A stretch of DNA of 64,000 nucleotides from Cryptomeria japonica (GCF_030272615.1 NC_081413.1:442267038-442331037), one strand, 5' to 3'. Numbered from the stretch's first letter, positions 45,015-56,839 are shown. Notes: a model not told the origin generated them from the sequence alone. Translations and numbers: made by a program.

Positions 45015-46519
45015 ATGACTATAACACAAAAGATGATAAATTGCTGCCTTATAAACAAATCGTAGAAGATTACAAAGAATATTTCAGTAATATCACTTTT
45101 GAATAGATTCCAAGGATACAGAACAAGGCAACCGATGCCATGTCTATAGTTGGGTCTTTGCTAAATATGCCTAATAATGAAACTCAATTTGAGTTTATTG
45201 TAGAACAATTGATGATACCAGTATAAGAGATTCCTTCATTAGAATATGTATGTTCAATTGTGGGTCCTAAATCTTTATAGTATAATGAGATATACATATA
45301 CTTACATAATCAGTGTATGTCTCTTGATTTGTTTAGAATCAAAAGAGAACTCTTATTCGTCAGGAATCCAGACACACTATTATTGTTGACACATTGTATA
45401 GAAAAGGTTTTGATGGAACCCTTCTTTGGTGTCTTGATGAAAGAGAAGCACAAATTTCGCTAAAGGAGGTACATGATGAAATTTGTGGGGTGCATCAAAG
45501 TGGCCTGCCACTATCAAAGAAATTGTTAACAACTAGATACGATTGGCCAAATATGGAAAAGGATGCCAATAAATATGTACAAAAATGTAAACAATGTCAC
45601 CTCATTTGTACCGGTACAAGATGTTCAACCTATTACATCACCATGGGCATTTCCACAATGGTATTTAGATCTAGTTGGTTAAGTTAATCTTACTTCTTCT
45701 AATGGCAACAAATTCATCTTAACAGCTGCTAAGTATTTTACTAAATGGGTCGAGGCAATTCCCCTTACATACACCACTAGTGAGCAAATAGCAAAGTTCA
45801 TGCTTAATTACTTTATCTGCAGGTACGAGATTCCAATGTGCATAGTGACAGATAATGGACGTCCATTAAAAAATCAAGAAATGAGAGAATTGTATGAAAA
45901 ATTTCAAATACATTAGAGATTTGCAATACCATATTATCCGCAAAGCAATGGACAAGCAGAGGCAACAAACAAGACAATATTGAATATCCTAAAGAAAGTT
46001 GTCATTGACACAGGACAAGACTGACATCTCTAGTTAAATCCCGCTCTTTGGGCTTATAGAACAAGAGTATGCACCCCTACAGGAGAAACACCATATTCCT
46101 TGGTCTATGGTACAAAAGTGACAATACCTATTGAAATAGAACTACCATCTTTAAGAGTCTCCTTAAAAAACATCATATCAGAGGAAGGCTATAGAGTTGC
46201 AAGATTACTAGAGCTTGAAACGCTCGGTGAAAAGAGACAAACTACTTTAAATCATTTGCAAGGTTACCAAAACAAATTGAGAAGGAGTTACAATAAACAA
46301 GTACACCAAAGGAATTTTAAAGTGGGAGATCTAGTTCTCAAGGAGAACCAAAGGAACCTAGTGGAATGAGAAAAGAAAGGGAAGTTTGAACCTAACTAGC
46401 TAGGTCCTTTTATCATAACATGGGTTATAGGAAATGGAGCATACAATTTGGCTACCATGGAGGAAGATCCACTCCCTGACCCTATGAACAACATGCACCT
46501 TAAAAGATATTATATTTAA
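45015..46519 (+). pseudogene. pol: Gypsy-A second RNase H (end) and integrase
   Basis: Directly after the LARD the frame resumes with YNTKDDKLLPYKQIVEDYKE, the rest of the second RNase H. Integrase follows: zinc region around HDEICGVHQS and CKQCHLIC, then YLDLVG, KYFTKWVEAIPLTYT, CIVTDNGRPLKNQEM and YPQSNGQAEATNKTI, keeping Asp, Asp and Glu. GDLVLKENQR and LGPFIITWVIGNGAYNL are the C-terminal part and the ORF ends NNMHLKRYYI. At least eight stops (TAG, TGA, TAA) and frameshifts near 45430-45700 inactivate it. Confidence 0.88.
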
Positions 46520-46988
46520 GGGCTGGGTTAGTTTATGTTTTACTTTCTGCATTGCATATCATTTTTCTTCAAAGCACTGCATCACATATAGTTTCTTTTT
46601 CAAGTGCATCACATTCACAAAATTCTTGTACATTAACATATACCAGTATCAATAAAACAAGGCAATTGTCCAAGTTTATCATATGTTTGCATTCAAGAGA
46701 AACAAGGGTTGTCTCCTTTCCTAGATATTCAGACATGAAGTCTTTGAGGTCCTAAGGTCATACATTTTCAACATTACCCTGTGATGATGCTTTGCTTATC
46801 ATTGGGTAGTGATTTCACTATTTAAGACTTGTTAACACAAAATCTATAAATTGATATATCTCAAACACATTAACAAAATCTCTAATTCATTTGAGACACC
46901 TAGTTGATCATCTAACTAGTGAAAAATCTAAAATTTTACTTCAATGCCACTGTAATTGTCACACCCAAGTAGGTTTCATTACTTACCA
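46520..46988 (+). other. Gypsy-A 3' UTR, cut by Gypsy-B
   Basis: Non-coding. It matches the LARD (reverse, about 31180-31290), including ACCCAAGTAGGTTTCATTAC versus ACCCATGTAAGTTTCATCAC, and then diverges at the Gypsy-B LTR start. This fixes the insertion point at about 46988. Confidence 0.7.
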
Positions 46989-48048
46989 TGAAGCTAAAAA
47001 TATGGTATATAGGAGGCATACACATATAATGAGACAATAAAATGTAATTGAAAAACTTAATTGAAAACTAGATTAGAAATGCAAACCATAAGCGTTCCTT
47101 GAAATGTCCCATTTTCCTCTATTCTTGAGGACCTTGAAGGTGTTGGATTGATGGGCTCTCAGCAGAGAAATGACCTCCAAAGTGGCAACTCAAGAGTTGA
47201 GTAGCTATTTGATAATGATTGACTATGTAGATGATATGAAATGCATGAATTAAGAAACTAGATTAACATGCTATGATTAATCCAAAAGCTAATTACTAGA
47301 TAATTGAAAATGCAAATTGCCTATAGTAATGATTCCTAAATTGATATGAGATGGGATCCTTATTGCTCCAAACTGAGGGATATTTATAGGAATTCCAAGG
47401 CCAAAGTTGAGGTGTTAGGAATCAACGATCTAGATCTGATCTAAAGATATCAAGCGCCAAGATTAAGAAAGTTGGAGAAGAGGTTGGAAGAAGGGACACT
47501 TGTCATCTCTGTGGTGACAAGTGTCAAGGAGCCTTGCTCATGAGACGGCAAGTGACCAAGGGAGGAGACATGTGGCAAAAGTGCCATGCATCTCAAGGAG
47601 AGAATATCCACACCATGAGAGGTTAGGATAAGGAGGTTAGAATGTGCAAGATAGAATAGGGTTAGTTAGACCCAAGATTAGATTGAATGGGTTAATTTAG
47701 GGGATGGTTAGGTTAGGTGGTTAAAAGTTAGGATCCATGTGCTCATTTGAATATAGAAATTCAAATAATTGGAAAATGGTAATTAATCTCAACAAACTTG
47801 AGTTTGTTAATCTTAATTAGGGATTAGAAGAATTGATTTATATGAGGGAAACATTAATTAATTTAATATTAATTAATCAAAGGGGGATATGAAATGAACT
47901 ATATAAATAAATCATTTAGATTTATTTACTAGTAGATGAATAGAGAAATTAATTAAATTAATTGTAAATTCAATTAATTGGGAAGGGGAATTAATCAAAT
48001 AACTGCGTATTTAATTAACTATCTTTAGACCATTTTTAGGTGTATACA
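46989..48048 (-). repeat. Gypsy-B 3' LTR
   Basis: About 1060 bp; on the - strand it starts TGTATACACCTAAAAATGGT at 48048. Its far end (46989-47130) is similar to the LARD LTR end, e.g. GAAATGTCCCATTTTCCTCT beside the LARD's TTCCATGTTCCTCTATCTCC. It is much like the LARD and Gypsy-A LTRs in its TTAATTAA-rich middle. Confidence 0.8.
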
Positions 48049-49605
48049 TTTTGCCCCTATTTGAAGTGATGTGTGACAACGTGTTGGTTCAAAGAAAACT
48101 CAATTGATGATATTGATTTCGATAGGATGCAGATTCGATCTTGATTTGATGCGGATTTGGTTTCGATATGATACTGATTTGATTTGGAGATGATAAATCT
48201 TGATATGATGTGGTTTCAATCTTGGAGATGATAAATCTCGATATGATGCCCCAGACTCTGATTGATAGATATTGATGCGAGAAAGCCCCCTCGAGAGATG
48301 AATCGGATAATTTTAGAATATTTTTGAATTTTTTCGTGATTTTTTAAAGTTTTTTGAAATTTTTGAAATTTTTTCGATTTTTAGATTGTTAATGATTTTC
48401 CGATTTTTAGAAAATTTTAGAGTCAATCTGATTCATTTCCCTATAAGAAATTTGAAAATGCCACATTGCCATGCTGATTAGTTGATTAAATGATTTAAAA
48501 TCAGTGGAATAAAAATCCCACTTAAATGCTCCATTATGAGTTTAAAAAGGTGAACTCCTTTTACCACTCCTCATTTATGCACAACAGTTGTTTGAGAAAT
48601 TTGCTCTGGAGGAAGGAAATGGCGATCTTGTACCATCAACATAGGTTCGAGCGAGTTCGGCGATATGAGCTTCCTCCAACATACGGTCCATCGATACGTA
48701 CTTCAAGAAAACCCGACATTGTTAATTTTTAGTTGATTTTTGAAAAATTTAGTTGTTTGTATAAAAAATCATTTTTTAGCATTTTCGCGAGATGGGTTGG
48801 GAAAAAAATTATATTTATGAGATGGGTTTTTTGATTCATGAAATGGGTTTTTTCGGATTTTTAAAAATTTTCCATTCGCATTGAAAAAAATTAAATTTAT
48901 ACATGCATTTTAGAAAAAATACATCAAAATTTTTTTATTTTTATTTTTCGCATTTTGGGGGGAAGAGGGACGGTGGTGGAGGCCTAGCGACGGCTGCCAC
49001 CGGTGCCACCGCGGGCACCATCGGTGCTGTCCGAGAGTCACCGTGGGCACCATTGACGCTGTGGGAGGTGCCTCGAACGACGCCTTGGGCGTCCTTGCGG
49101 GCGCCACCGCGGGGGGGATGACTTAGATTTTCTTTTTTCTTTTTTTTTGGGGGGGGGATTTTCAATTTTTTTTTTTTGCTTTTTCAATTTTTGAGATGTT
49201 TTCATTTTTGAGATGTTTTCGATTTTGGCGATGAGGTTTTGATGATTTGATTTGATTTTTTTGAGTATTTCGATTTGGGTGATTTTGAGAAAATGATTTG
49301 ATTTGTCGATTGGTTGAATTTGTTGTCAATTTGATTTGATTTTTGATAGGGTAAGGTTTGATTAGCTATCTAATTGATAAAATTAGACACTCCTGATTGA
49401 TAAATTTGATGACCAGTTCTGATTATCTCGATGCACGCGCAAAATGAGATAAGATTGATAATGACCTCATTATAGATAAGCATCATTAATAGGGGCCTAA
49501 CGAGATTTGATAAAAATTTCAATTGAGCAAAATAGACTGATAGATAGATTGATTTGATAGATAGATAAATCAAGAAACTGATATGATGAGATGATTTGAT
49601 TGTAG
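48049..49605. other. Gypsy-B 3' region between LTR and antisense ORF, with GC-rich island
   Basis: The first 100 bases parallel the LARD next to its LTR (TTTTGCCCCTATTTGAAG versus TTTTGCCCCTCTTTGAG; then GTGTTGGTTCAAAGAAAA versus ATGTTGATTCAAAGAAAA). Most of the stretch is AT-rich with T runs. Bases 48957-49120 are about 71% GC by my count, with GCCACCG and GGGCACC motifs repeated. The bases at 49600-49605 (TTGTAG) could be an intron acceptor in front of the + strand ORF. No - strand gene is seen. Confidence 0.65.
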
Positions 49606-50806
49606 GAGCACTTTACCGTTCTTCAGTCTCGGGAGAATTTCTCGAAGACATGGATGCTGATACCTTGCCTTAGCGAGGTGGAGCGAGACTACATTAGCAG
49701 GTGTGGTTTATCTTCCCTTCTTGACATGCCCCGACCTTTGATAAAACGAGGATTATTGATAGCCTTAGCAGAGCGCTGGCATAGTGAGCATAATACTTTT
49801 CATTTGTCGATGAGAGAGATGACTGTGACACTCGAGGATGTCTACCAGATTTTCTGCATCCCTATGATGGGTGATCTAGTATATTATGATCTTAGCGAGT
49901 AGGGTGGGACAAATGCACTTTGTCAAGTGTTTGAGGATGATGAGATAGGCAGATATGATATTGTGTGGTAGGAGATGCTAGAGCTAGGATATGCCACATT
50001 ACCTACTATGCTTGCCAGATTTATTGGAGGCTTCCTTTGTCCTAATCACAGGTCAAAGGGATTATCTGTTTGATGGGGTCATTTGCTTGAGCAGATGGTG
50101 ATAGAGGGGACCCAATTTGCATGGGGGTCATGTATGTTGGTGCACATGTATCATGACCTACACTGAGTTGTGTACCAGGGATTAGCTGCATCATTAGTAG
50201 GGCTCATGTAAAATGCTTGAGGAGATGGTGATAGAGGGGTCATGTATGTATTAGGGGCATCAGGTTCCAAAGCAGGAGATTCCCCCGGTTGAGTAGGTAC
50301 CTATGATAGTATCATGGGCTGAGCAGCAATAGGCAGAAGCACCTCAACGGATCCTCATTAGGATGTCATCAAATCAGCAGCAAGCTCAGATTACGGACTT
50401 ACATGCTTAGGTTCAGTAGCTAGAGAGTCAACTAGCAGAGAGGGACTCTCAGATGGCCCAGCTAGAGACTCAAATGGTTTCTCTCCTAGTCGAGAGAGAC
50501 GCGGCTAGGGATAGGTGTTGGTAGGCTGAGGCATAGGTACAGTTGTTAGGAGAGTCTATTTCAGGGAAGACTGCCCTGAAGATGATGTGCCAGGGGATCC
50601 GAGAGGCTAGGTATTACAGGACCTTATACTTTACTGTTGTTCCTCCTGATCCGAGGGCTCCATAATTTTCACAGCTGAGCAGGAGATCAGGACATAGCCA
50701 GACTGAGAGTCGAGGAGTGACAGGGCTACTTCAGAGAGCTCCCCTAGGTGGGGACTCAGGTACAAGGGTACCAGCTGGTGTTACTCTACCTGTCGCATCA
50801 GGATAG
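49606..50806 (+). pseudogene. plant mobile domain (PMD) ORF, antisense within Gypsy-B
   Basis: The + strand reading frame opens at 49606. Residues MPRPLIKRGLLIALAERWHS, EHNTFHLSMREMTVTLEDVY and IFCIPMMGD match the core of the plant mobile domain (the MAIN/MAIL1 family and many transposon-borne copies): LxERWxxExxTFHLxxxEMTxTLxDV. Later pieces LPTMLARFIGGFLC and GTQFAWGSCMLVHMYHDLH fit the same domain. The C-terminal part, in another frame after about 50200, carries a coiled-coil-like LESQLAERDSQMAQLETQMV. Many TAG stops and a partial duplication near 50080 and 50220 make it a pseudogene. Its function in the element is unknown. It lies between integrase and the 3' LTR and opposite to pol. Confidence 0.75.
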
Positions 50807-52539
50807 AGTTCTGCTCCATGTCTTAGTAGTCACACTGATATGGGACATTGATCTATTTATGTACACACCTTTTTGTGATGAGATATTGATGATTCCTATG
50901 ATTTATATTTGTGATGTATCTCATATATTTTTTGATATCCTTGTACTTTGGACATTGATATTATTTTGATGATATGATATGCAGTTGATCCTATTCTCTC
51001 TACATGACCCACAAGATGATGGATTCATTCTATTTGATATATGATTATGTTGTGCAGTTACTTTCATGATGTATGCTTGATGTATGTTTTAATTTCTATA
51101 TGCTTATGAATTCTAGATGATGGATACACGATGATGCAGTATTTACATGATGTATGCAAATGCAAATATGTATGGTGATGTTTATAATTTCTATGTGATG
51201 CATGTGCAATGTAATGCTTTCTATGTTTGTGATAATTTTATGTTTTTCTCATGCATGTTAATATGAGATGGATGCAATGCAATGCAATGATGATACTTTA
51301 TATGATTTGAGATTAGATGAATGCCATGTATTGATCTTACTAAATGAATGAATGATTTGATGCTTTATATGAATGATGCCTTAGTATGCAATGGTTACAT
51401 GAGATGAACTATCTTATCATGTAGGATGAATGAATTGATTATTTTTGTTATTGTCCAATGTACTCAATCATGTAATAAGAGAGATAAAACCATGTTAGTC
51501 TTTGGCCTTGGAAAAGATGAGCATTGTGATCCCATGCATAATGAAATGCAAATGCAAAAAATGAAATGCAATGCAGTGATCAGACCAATCATGGAGTCAT
51601 TGCTTTGTTTCATCATTGAGCCTTTTAAAATGTGGGAAGTGAGTGGAAACATCAATGGTATAATTGAACCATGATGACCTGAGCACTACTTTCCTGAGTT
51701 TTGATATTGAAAGTTAGCACAAGCATCAAGGTATAATTGAACTAAGATGACCAGAGTGTTGCTTGCATAAAATAGGTAGTATTAACCATTTCTATATGCA
51801 AGTCTGAAATGTCTTCCATGATGCTCCGATGATCATGTCCTGAGACAACTTTGCACGTATGAATGATTAATTTACAGACAGTAGACAAGAAAATATCATG
51901 TTCCTTCCTCGTTCCTCTAGTCATAGACATCCTGGAGCTACTCAAAAATCATGAGCGAAAATCAAAATAAAATAGCTGAACCATTATTGCCAAAGTGTTA
52001 AAATCATGAGTCAAGACATATCATCCATTGATATGTGTTCTGTCATGTTTAGATTTATCTATGATAGTTAATGATTGATAATGTGATCTTATGTTCAATG
52101 TTGGATGTATCTCAATTTTTCACTTGACAAGCGTTGTCTTACTGTTGTTCTACATGTTTGATTAAGCTCAAAACAATCAAAACTTTTTCCCCCCAGCCTA
52201 GAAACAAACCTTATTATGACATAGTCAATGATCCAAACCATGACGAGAAATCATCTAGGATGCCTACATATGGACAAAGGCTTTATGATGAATATGAACA
52301 ATGCTGATGGAAAAGAATGCAAGCGGAAGAAAGCGTGAACCAATAGATGGCAGAGCTAGCTGACAGATAGCGCCTGTTTGCTAGGGTTTTACCATCTGTT
52401 TGTATTGCACTTTTTCTCATATGATTTTTTTGATTTTTCTTTTTCACTGTTTTTGGATTTTTTACCTTTTCACTGTTTTTGGATTTTTTGCTTTTTCACT
52501 GTTTTTGGATTTTCTGCTTTTTCACTATTTTTGGATTTT
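50807..52539. other. Gypsy-B spacer between antisense ORF and integrase
   Basis: No recognised gene on either strand. ATG-rich short repeats (GATGTATGC, ATGCAATGCAATG) fill 50980-51330. Two similar blocks of about 60 bp occur at 51655-51690 and 51728-51765 (GGTATAATTGAAC then ATGATGACC). At 52440-52545 a 26-bp unit CACTGTTTTTGGATTTTTTG, then CTTTTT, repeats about four times just outside the pol stop codon. Confidence 0.6.
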
Positions 52540-53620
52540 TCAGACATGAAACTTCTTTAGATGCATGCTATTGATGGGTTCCTTGAGTTGATCCTCATCT
52601 TGTGTTGATAGCTAATATGCTCCTAACCTAAATATTGTTGTGACCACAAATGGACCTAACCAGTTTGGTTCAAATTTTCCTATAGTACTAGTTCTCCAAC
52701 TTGAAAGATTTGTGGTTTGACCTTGTGATTATAACTTCAGCACATTCTTTGCTGATATACCTTTAAATGATCAAAGGCATTTTGTCTTCGTTCATGGATT
52801 AATTCTAACTCCTGCACTCTAGATACTCATTGTTCTTCATTTGGAATAAGACCTTTTAATGATACTCGTAGAGAAGGTATCTCTACTTCGATTGGCAATA
52901 TTGCTTCTGATCCATATACAAGAGAGAAAGGTGTGGCACCTATTGGTGTGTGGATACTGGTACGGTAGGCCCATAGAGCAGGGTTTAGTTGAATATGCCA
53001 ATCTCTTCCAGTATCATTTACTGTCTTTTTGAGGATTTTCAGAATGGTTTTGTTCGAGGCTTTTGCCTGCCCATGCCCCTGTGGATAATAGGGTGTGCAG
53101 AATCTGTGTTGGATCTTGAACTTCTCACATAGCTCTTGTACATCTTGATTTTTGAATGGTCGCCCATTATCAGTGATAATGGTCATTGGTATTCCATAGC
53201 GACAGATGATGTAGTTTAATATAAATGCAACAATTTGTTTTCATGTGATATTTGTGAGAGGTACTGCCTCAATCCATTTTGTGAAATATTCTGTAGCTAC
53301 AAGGATGAATTTGTGACCATTAGATGAAGGATTTATCTTTCCTACTAGATCAAGACCCCATTGACAGAAAGGCTAAGATGTTGCCAAAGAATGAAGTTCT
53401 TCTGCCGGTGCATGAATCAAATTCCCATGGATCTGACATTGTTTGCACATTCTAGCTATCTGAAAAGAATTTTGTTCCATGGTCGGCCAATAATAGCCCA
53501 AGCATATGAGTTTTTTCGAAAGGGTAAGACCGCTTGAGTGAGTGCCACAAATGTCATTATGGACTTCATTTAAGGTCTTCTCATATTATTCTCGTTCGAG
53601 ACATCTTAAAAGAGTACTAT
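52540..53620 (-). pseudogene. pol: Gypsy-B integrase
   Basis: On the - strand it ends INSMHLKKFHV, stop at 52540-52542. The core is readable: CQWGLDLVGKINPSSNGHKF, FTKWIEAVPLTNIT, MTIITDNGRPFKNQDVQELC and YYPQGHGQAKASNKTI. The last block should be GQAE; the catalytic Glu is Lys here. A Cys pair CKQCQIHGN marks the zinc region near 53440. LNPALWAYRTSIHTPIGATP and the IEIPSLRVSL type C-terminus agree with Gypsy-A. Stops occur in the first third. Confidence 0.88.
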
Positions 53621-53849
53621 CTAGACCTCATTTAAATAGGGTATCCGTGACAAGAGTATAATGGGAAGATTGGCGAATAAAGTTTCTCTTTTGATTTTTC
53701 GATAGGTCAGGAGGTAAGATGTTATCTTTCAGGTATGTGTAAGTTTGGCCATAGTGGGAGGAATCATGTCCAATAAGTTGACAGATGGTTTAGGACTTAG
53801 GACAATTATGAGAAGGGTAAGACAACTCTTCAACCAGGAATTCATAACG

Positions 53850-54410
53850 CTCTTGATTTTCCTATGTTTGTAATAGAGAAGCAAGTGTTGCCATGGCATC
53901 TACTGCTTTGTTATCATTTCTTGGAATTTGTTCAAAAGTGATTTGAATAAAATATTTTTTGAAGTCATACACAATCTTTTTGTAAGGCATCAATTTATCA
54001 TCTTTTGTTTGATAGTCATCATTGATTTGATTGATGATGAGCTGAGAGTCTCCAAAGACCTGAAGTTGTGTAATGTTCCATTCCACAACCATTTTGATAC
54101 CTGTAACCAAAGATTCATACTTTGTTGTGTTGTTGGTGCATGGGAAGCTTAATTTGTATGCTTTTGGAATTGTATGGCCTTGTGGTGTGATGAATAGAAT
54201 ACCTGCTCTTGATCCATGCTATGTATATGAGCCATCAAAGTATAATTGCCATTTTTTTGCGGTGACTGTTAGGATATCAACATCAGGAAATTCAATTTGC
54301 AAAGGATGATCATCTTGAAGCAGTGCCTCAGCTAGTTGGTCTACAATGACGTGTCCCTTGATATCCTTTCTATCTACATACTCAATATCAAACTCACTTA
54401 GGATCATGAT
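53850..54410 (-). pseudogene. Gypsy-B second (archaeal-type) RNase H
   Basis: On the - strand: ILSEFDIEYVDRKDIKGHVI, KKWQLYFDGSYT (catalytic Asp kept), FITPQGHTIPKAYKLSFPCT, WNITQLQVFGDSQLIINQIN and NDNKAVDAMATLASLL. One stop follows YFDGSYT. The segment from 53621 to 53850 is a less conserved linker. An additional RNase H of this type before integrase defines the Tat lineage. Confidence 0.87.
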
Positions 54411-55011
54411 CCATTTTTCTAGTCATCTTGTCAATGTTGCCTTGCTGAGAAAATACTTCAATGAATTGATTTTAGCTATCAACTTGATGGAGTGAGATAA
54501 TAGATAGTGTCTTAATTTTTGAGAAGCAAAAACTACCACCAAGCATGCTTTTTCTGTTGGGGAATAGTGTAGCTCGTTTCCCACTAGTTTTTTGCTGATG
54601 TAGTAGATGGCCTGCTCTTTTCCTTCATTATCTTGTTGTGCGAGCAAAACTCCTAATGGTACTTCAGTGGTTGATACATAGAGAAATAATGGCTTGGCTA
54701 GAATCGGTGACATTAGAATGGGTGGTTGCATGAGATATGCCTTGATCTTGTTGAATGCATCTTCACATTGATGGTCCCATTTGAAGTGAAAATTTTTATG
54801 CAATAGATGAGTAAATGGTTGACATTTATCTACTAGTTGAGTCACAAATCTTTTGATTGACTGAAGTCTTCCTTGGAGTGATCTAAGTTGACTTATATTC
54901 TTGGGGGATGCCATTTCCATGATTGTTTTTCCCTTAGCTAGATCTACTTTGATACCTCTAGCTAAAACAATGTATCCCAATAGCTTTCCTGAAGTGATAC
55001 CAAAGGCACAT
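54411..55011 (-). pseudogene. pol: Gypsy-B RT end and first RNase H
   Basis: The - strand frame from CAFGITSGKLLGYIVLARGI through LRSLQGRLQSIKRFVTQLVD (RT connection) to FKWDHQCEDAFNKIKAYLMQ, PLFLYVSTTEVPLGVLLAQQ and FASQKLRHYLLSH (RNase H). The RT is split: the part before CAFG lies at 57113-57800, on the other side of the copia piece. The frame is largely open here. Confidence 0.88.
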
Positions 55012-55803
55012 TGTTAGGAATCCCATAGATACTGAGAGGGGGGGTGAATCAGTATCTAACCGGTATATAGAATTTCTTAACTTAAAACATGCAGAACATA
55101 ATATAACAGTGTACTGGTATGCAAGAAATAATGCAATAAACAGAATCAAGAACATCCACATGAAAAGCACAGCATAACACAATGTTTTAACAAGGAAAAC
55201 CGATGTGGGAAAAACCTCGGTGGGATTTGTGACCCACAATATTCACTCACTGGCCGATAAGAGAATATTACTTACAATAGGGGCCTGCACATGCAAGAAG
55301 GCCAACTGCCTAGAGCTCACTGCTCAATGGGAAGTCTCACTGAGTTAAAATGAGGATTATACAAATCCAATATCTTGTACTGCTTTACAATAGCATCTTC
55401 AATGCCTGATCCAGTACTGGTTGCTGCTCTGCTGCTTACATAAACCCCTTAACCTATATTTCACATAATAGGTCTACCTAATATTTTCCTTAATTCTTAC
55501 ATCTCTTATATCAAATGTCTACAATGATCTCTTTTATATATAAGTCATTTTACAATTTGCCAAGTCGGATTACAAAGTTTTTCAATAATAAACAAAATAT
55601 AATATAACAAAATCCTGTCGGCCTCTGTGCCAGTATACTTCCTTTCTTCTATGTCGGTGTCGGTGTCCTGAGTGTCAGTGTAGAGTGTGATCTTTTGATG
55701 TTGGTATAATGCCTTTGCCGGTGTCATAGGATTGAAAGGTTGCCATCAATGACAAAACCTTCAATCACATACAATGTCTCATTGGAGTGTGCATATGCCA
55801 ACA
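55012..55803 (-). repeat. copia LTR in scrambled piece
   Basis: 792 bp. On the - strand it starts TGTTGGCATATGCACACTCC at 55803 and ends CTCAGTATCTATGGGATTCC, then TAACA at 55012, a typical copia LTR end. Bases 55594-55803 recur at 56826-57040. Confidence 0.85.
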
Positions 55804-55807
55804 ATAT

Positions 55808-55819
55808 TGGTATCAGAGC
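55808..55819 (+). promoter_or_regulatory. copia primer-binding site
   Basis: TGGTATCAGAGC, a perfect complement of the initiator methionine tRNA end. It is preceded by GCCAACAATAT, i.e. the start of the LTR in reverse, not its end. The expected context would be CCTAACAAT. Confidence 0.9.
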
Positions 55820-55876
55820 TTGGTCCTCTATTTTTAGAAGCCTAACAGCTTGAGGAAGATCTTGACACTGGTAAAG

Positions 55877-56839
55877 ATGGAAAATCTAATGAAGCAATTG
55901 GAAGGAGCTCTTTCAGACTATGATGTAGAGAAATTGAAAAATATCAAACTAGAAGATGATTTAAGGGCAGCTCAGGATATCATTCAGGCACTTCAAGAAA
56001 ATTTTATTGTTGCAAGAAATAAGAGAAGATAACTTTGTGAAAAAATGCAAAATGAGAATGATGAAAAGGAGTCACTTAATGATATGATAAGCAAGTTGAA
56101 ACAAGAGAACATGACAACAAAGAATGAGATGCAGGATATGACTATGAGATTTTGCAAAGAGATTGAGGATAGGAAGAAGAATGAAGAAGAATTGACCAGA
56201 AGACTAAGTGATGCAGCAAATGAGAACACAAGACTTAGCTATGAAAATGACATGTTGAAGACAGATCTGATGCATACTCAAAATGACTCAAATGAACTAA
56301 TGAGACAAAAAGAAGTCTTAGAAAGAGAACTAGAAACTGCAAATCAACATAAAGAAAAATTCAAGAAAAGCTCAGAGGAACTGGGCACCTTGCCGAAGAA
56401 TCAAAAACCTAAAGGTGACACTTCTGGAATTGGCTTTGAAGTTGGTGAAAGCTCCAGTACTACAAATACTCAGGATCACAGCAAACCGGTAAGACAACCT
56501 AATGCTTATAAATTCAATGGAAAATGCTTTAACTATAATAAGTATGGTCATAGAGCAAATGAATGTAGATCTAGAAATTATCAGAATATCAACACACCCA
56601 CCGCTCAATGTTCTAAATGCAACAAAGTTGGTCACAACTCTGAAAATTGCAGAATGAATGTGAGATGTTATGTTTGTGGAAGATTTGGACATTTATCTAA
56701 TCAATACAAAACACAAACTGACATAGGCTATGGGAAAGTTATTCAGAAGAATAATGCAATTTGTTATGCATGTAACAAGATTGGGCATATTGCTAAATTC
56801 TGTAGAAGTAAAGGAACACTGGTAGACAAGAAAATATAA
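55877..56839 (+). pseudogene. gag: copia gag fragment with four zinc-knuckle motifs
   Basis: Frame from ATG 55877 with one TAA at 56030-56032. The first 170 residues are heptad-rich (LKQENMTTKNEMQDMTMR, LERELETANQHKEKFKKS), i.e. coiled coil. Then come four knuckle-like motifs: CFNYNKYGHRANEC, CSKCNKVGHNSENC, CYVCGRFGHLSNQY and CYACNKIGHIAKFC. The first lacks its second Cys (Tyr or Asn instead) and the third has lost its last. The frame ends at 56839 where LTR sequence begins, joined through the shared bases AAAATATAATATAAC. No protease or pol follows. Confidence 0.85.

Larger units (their letters stand above)
1078..46988 (+). mobile_element. Gypsy-A: Ty3/gypsy element, Tat type, broken by four insertions
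   Basis: Outermost gypsy element in the window. Visible pieces are 1078-4337, 12175-13504, 21442-27264 and 45015-46988; everything between is later insertions. The order is LTR, leader, gag, protease with DGG active site, G-patch, RT with YVDD, RNase H, a second (archaeal-type) RNase H and integrase. The second RNase H between RNase H and integrase is the known hallmark of the Tat lineage. Each break is supported by target-site duplications of the inserted element and by the coding sequence resuming on the other side. It is defective, with many stops and frameshifts. The 3' LTR is not in the window because Gypsy-B inserted into the 3' UTR at 46989. Confidence 0.85.

Noticed and set aside
48526-48732. 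68-codon + strand ORF as first exon of the PMD gene
   Set aside because: Attractive by position, but no domain, no clear donor site, and the intervening 900 bp contains the GC island and T runs; not supportable without transcript data.
52440-52545. 26-bp T-rich repeat as a terminator
   Set aside because: It lies just beyond the Gypsy-B pol stop, but plant polymerase II termination has no such defined signal; recorded only as a repeat.
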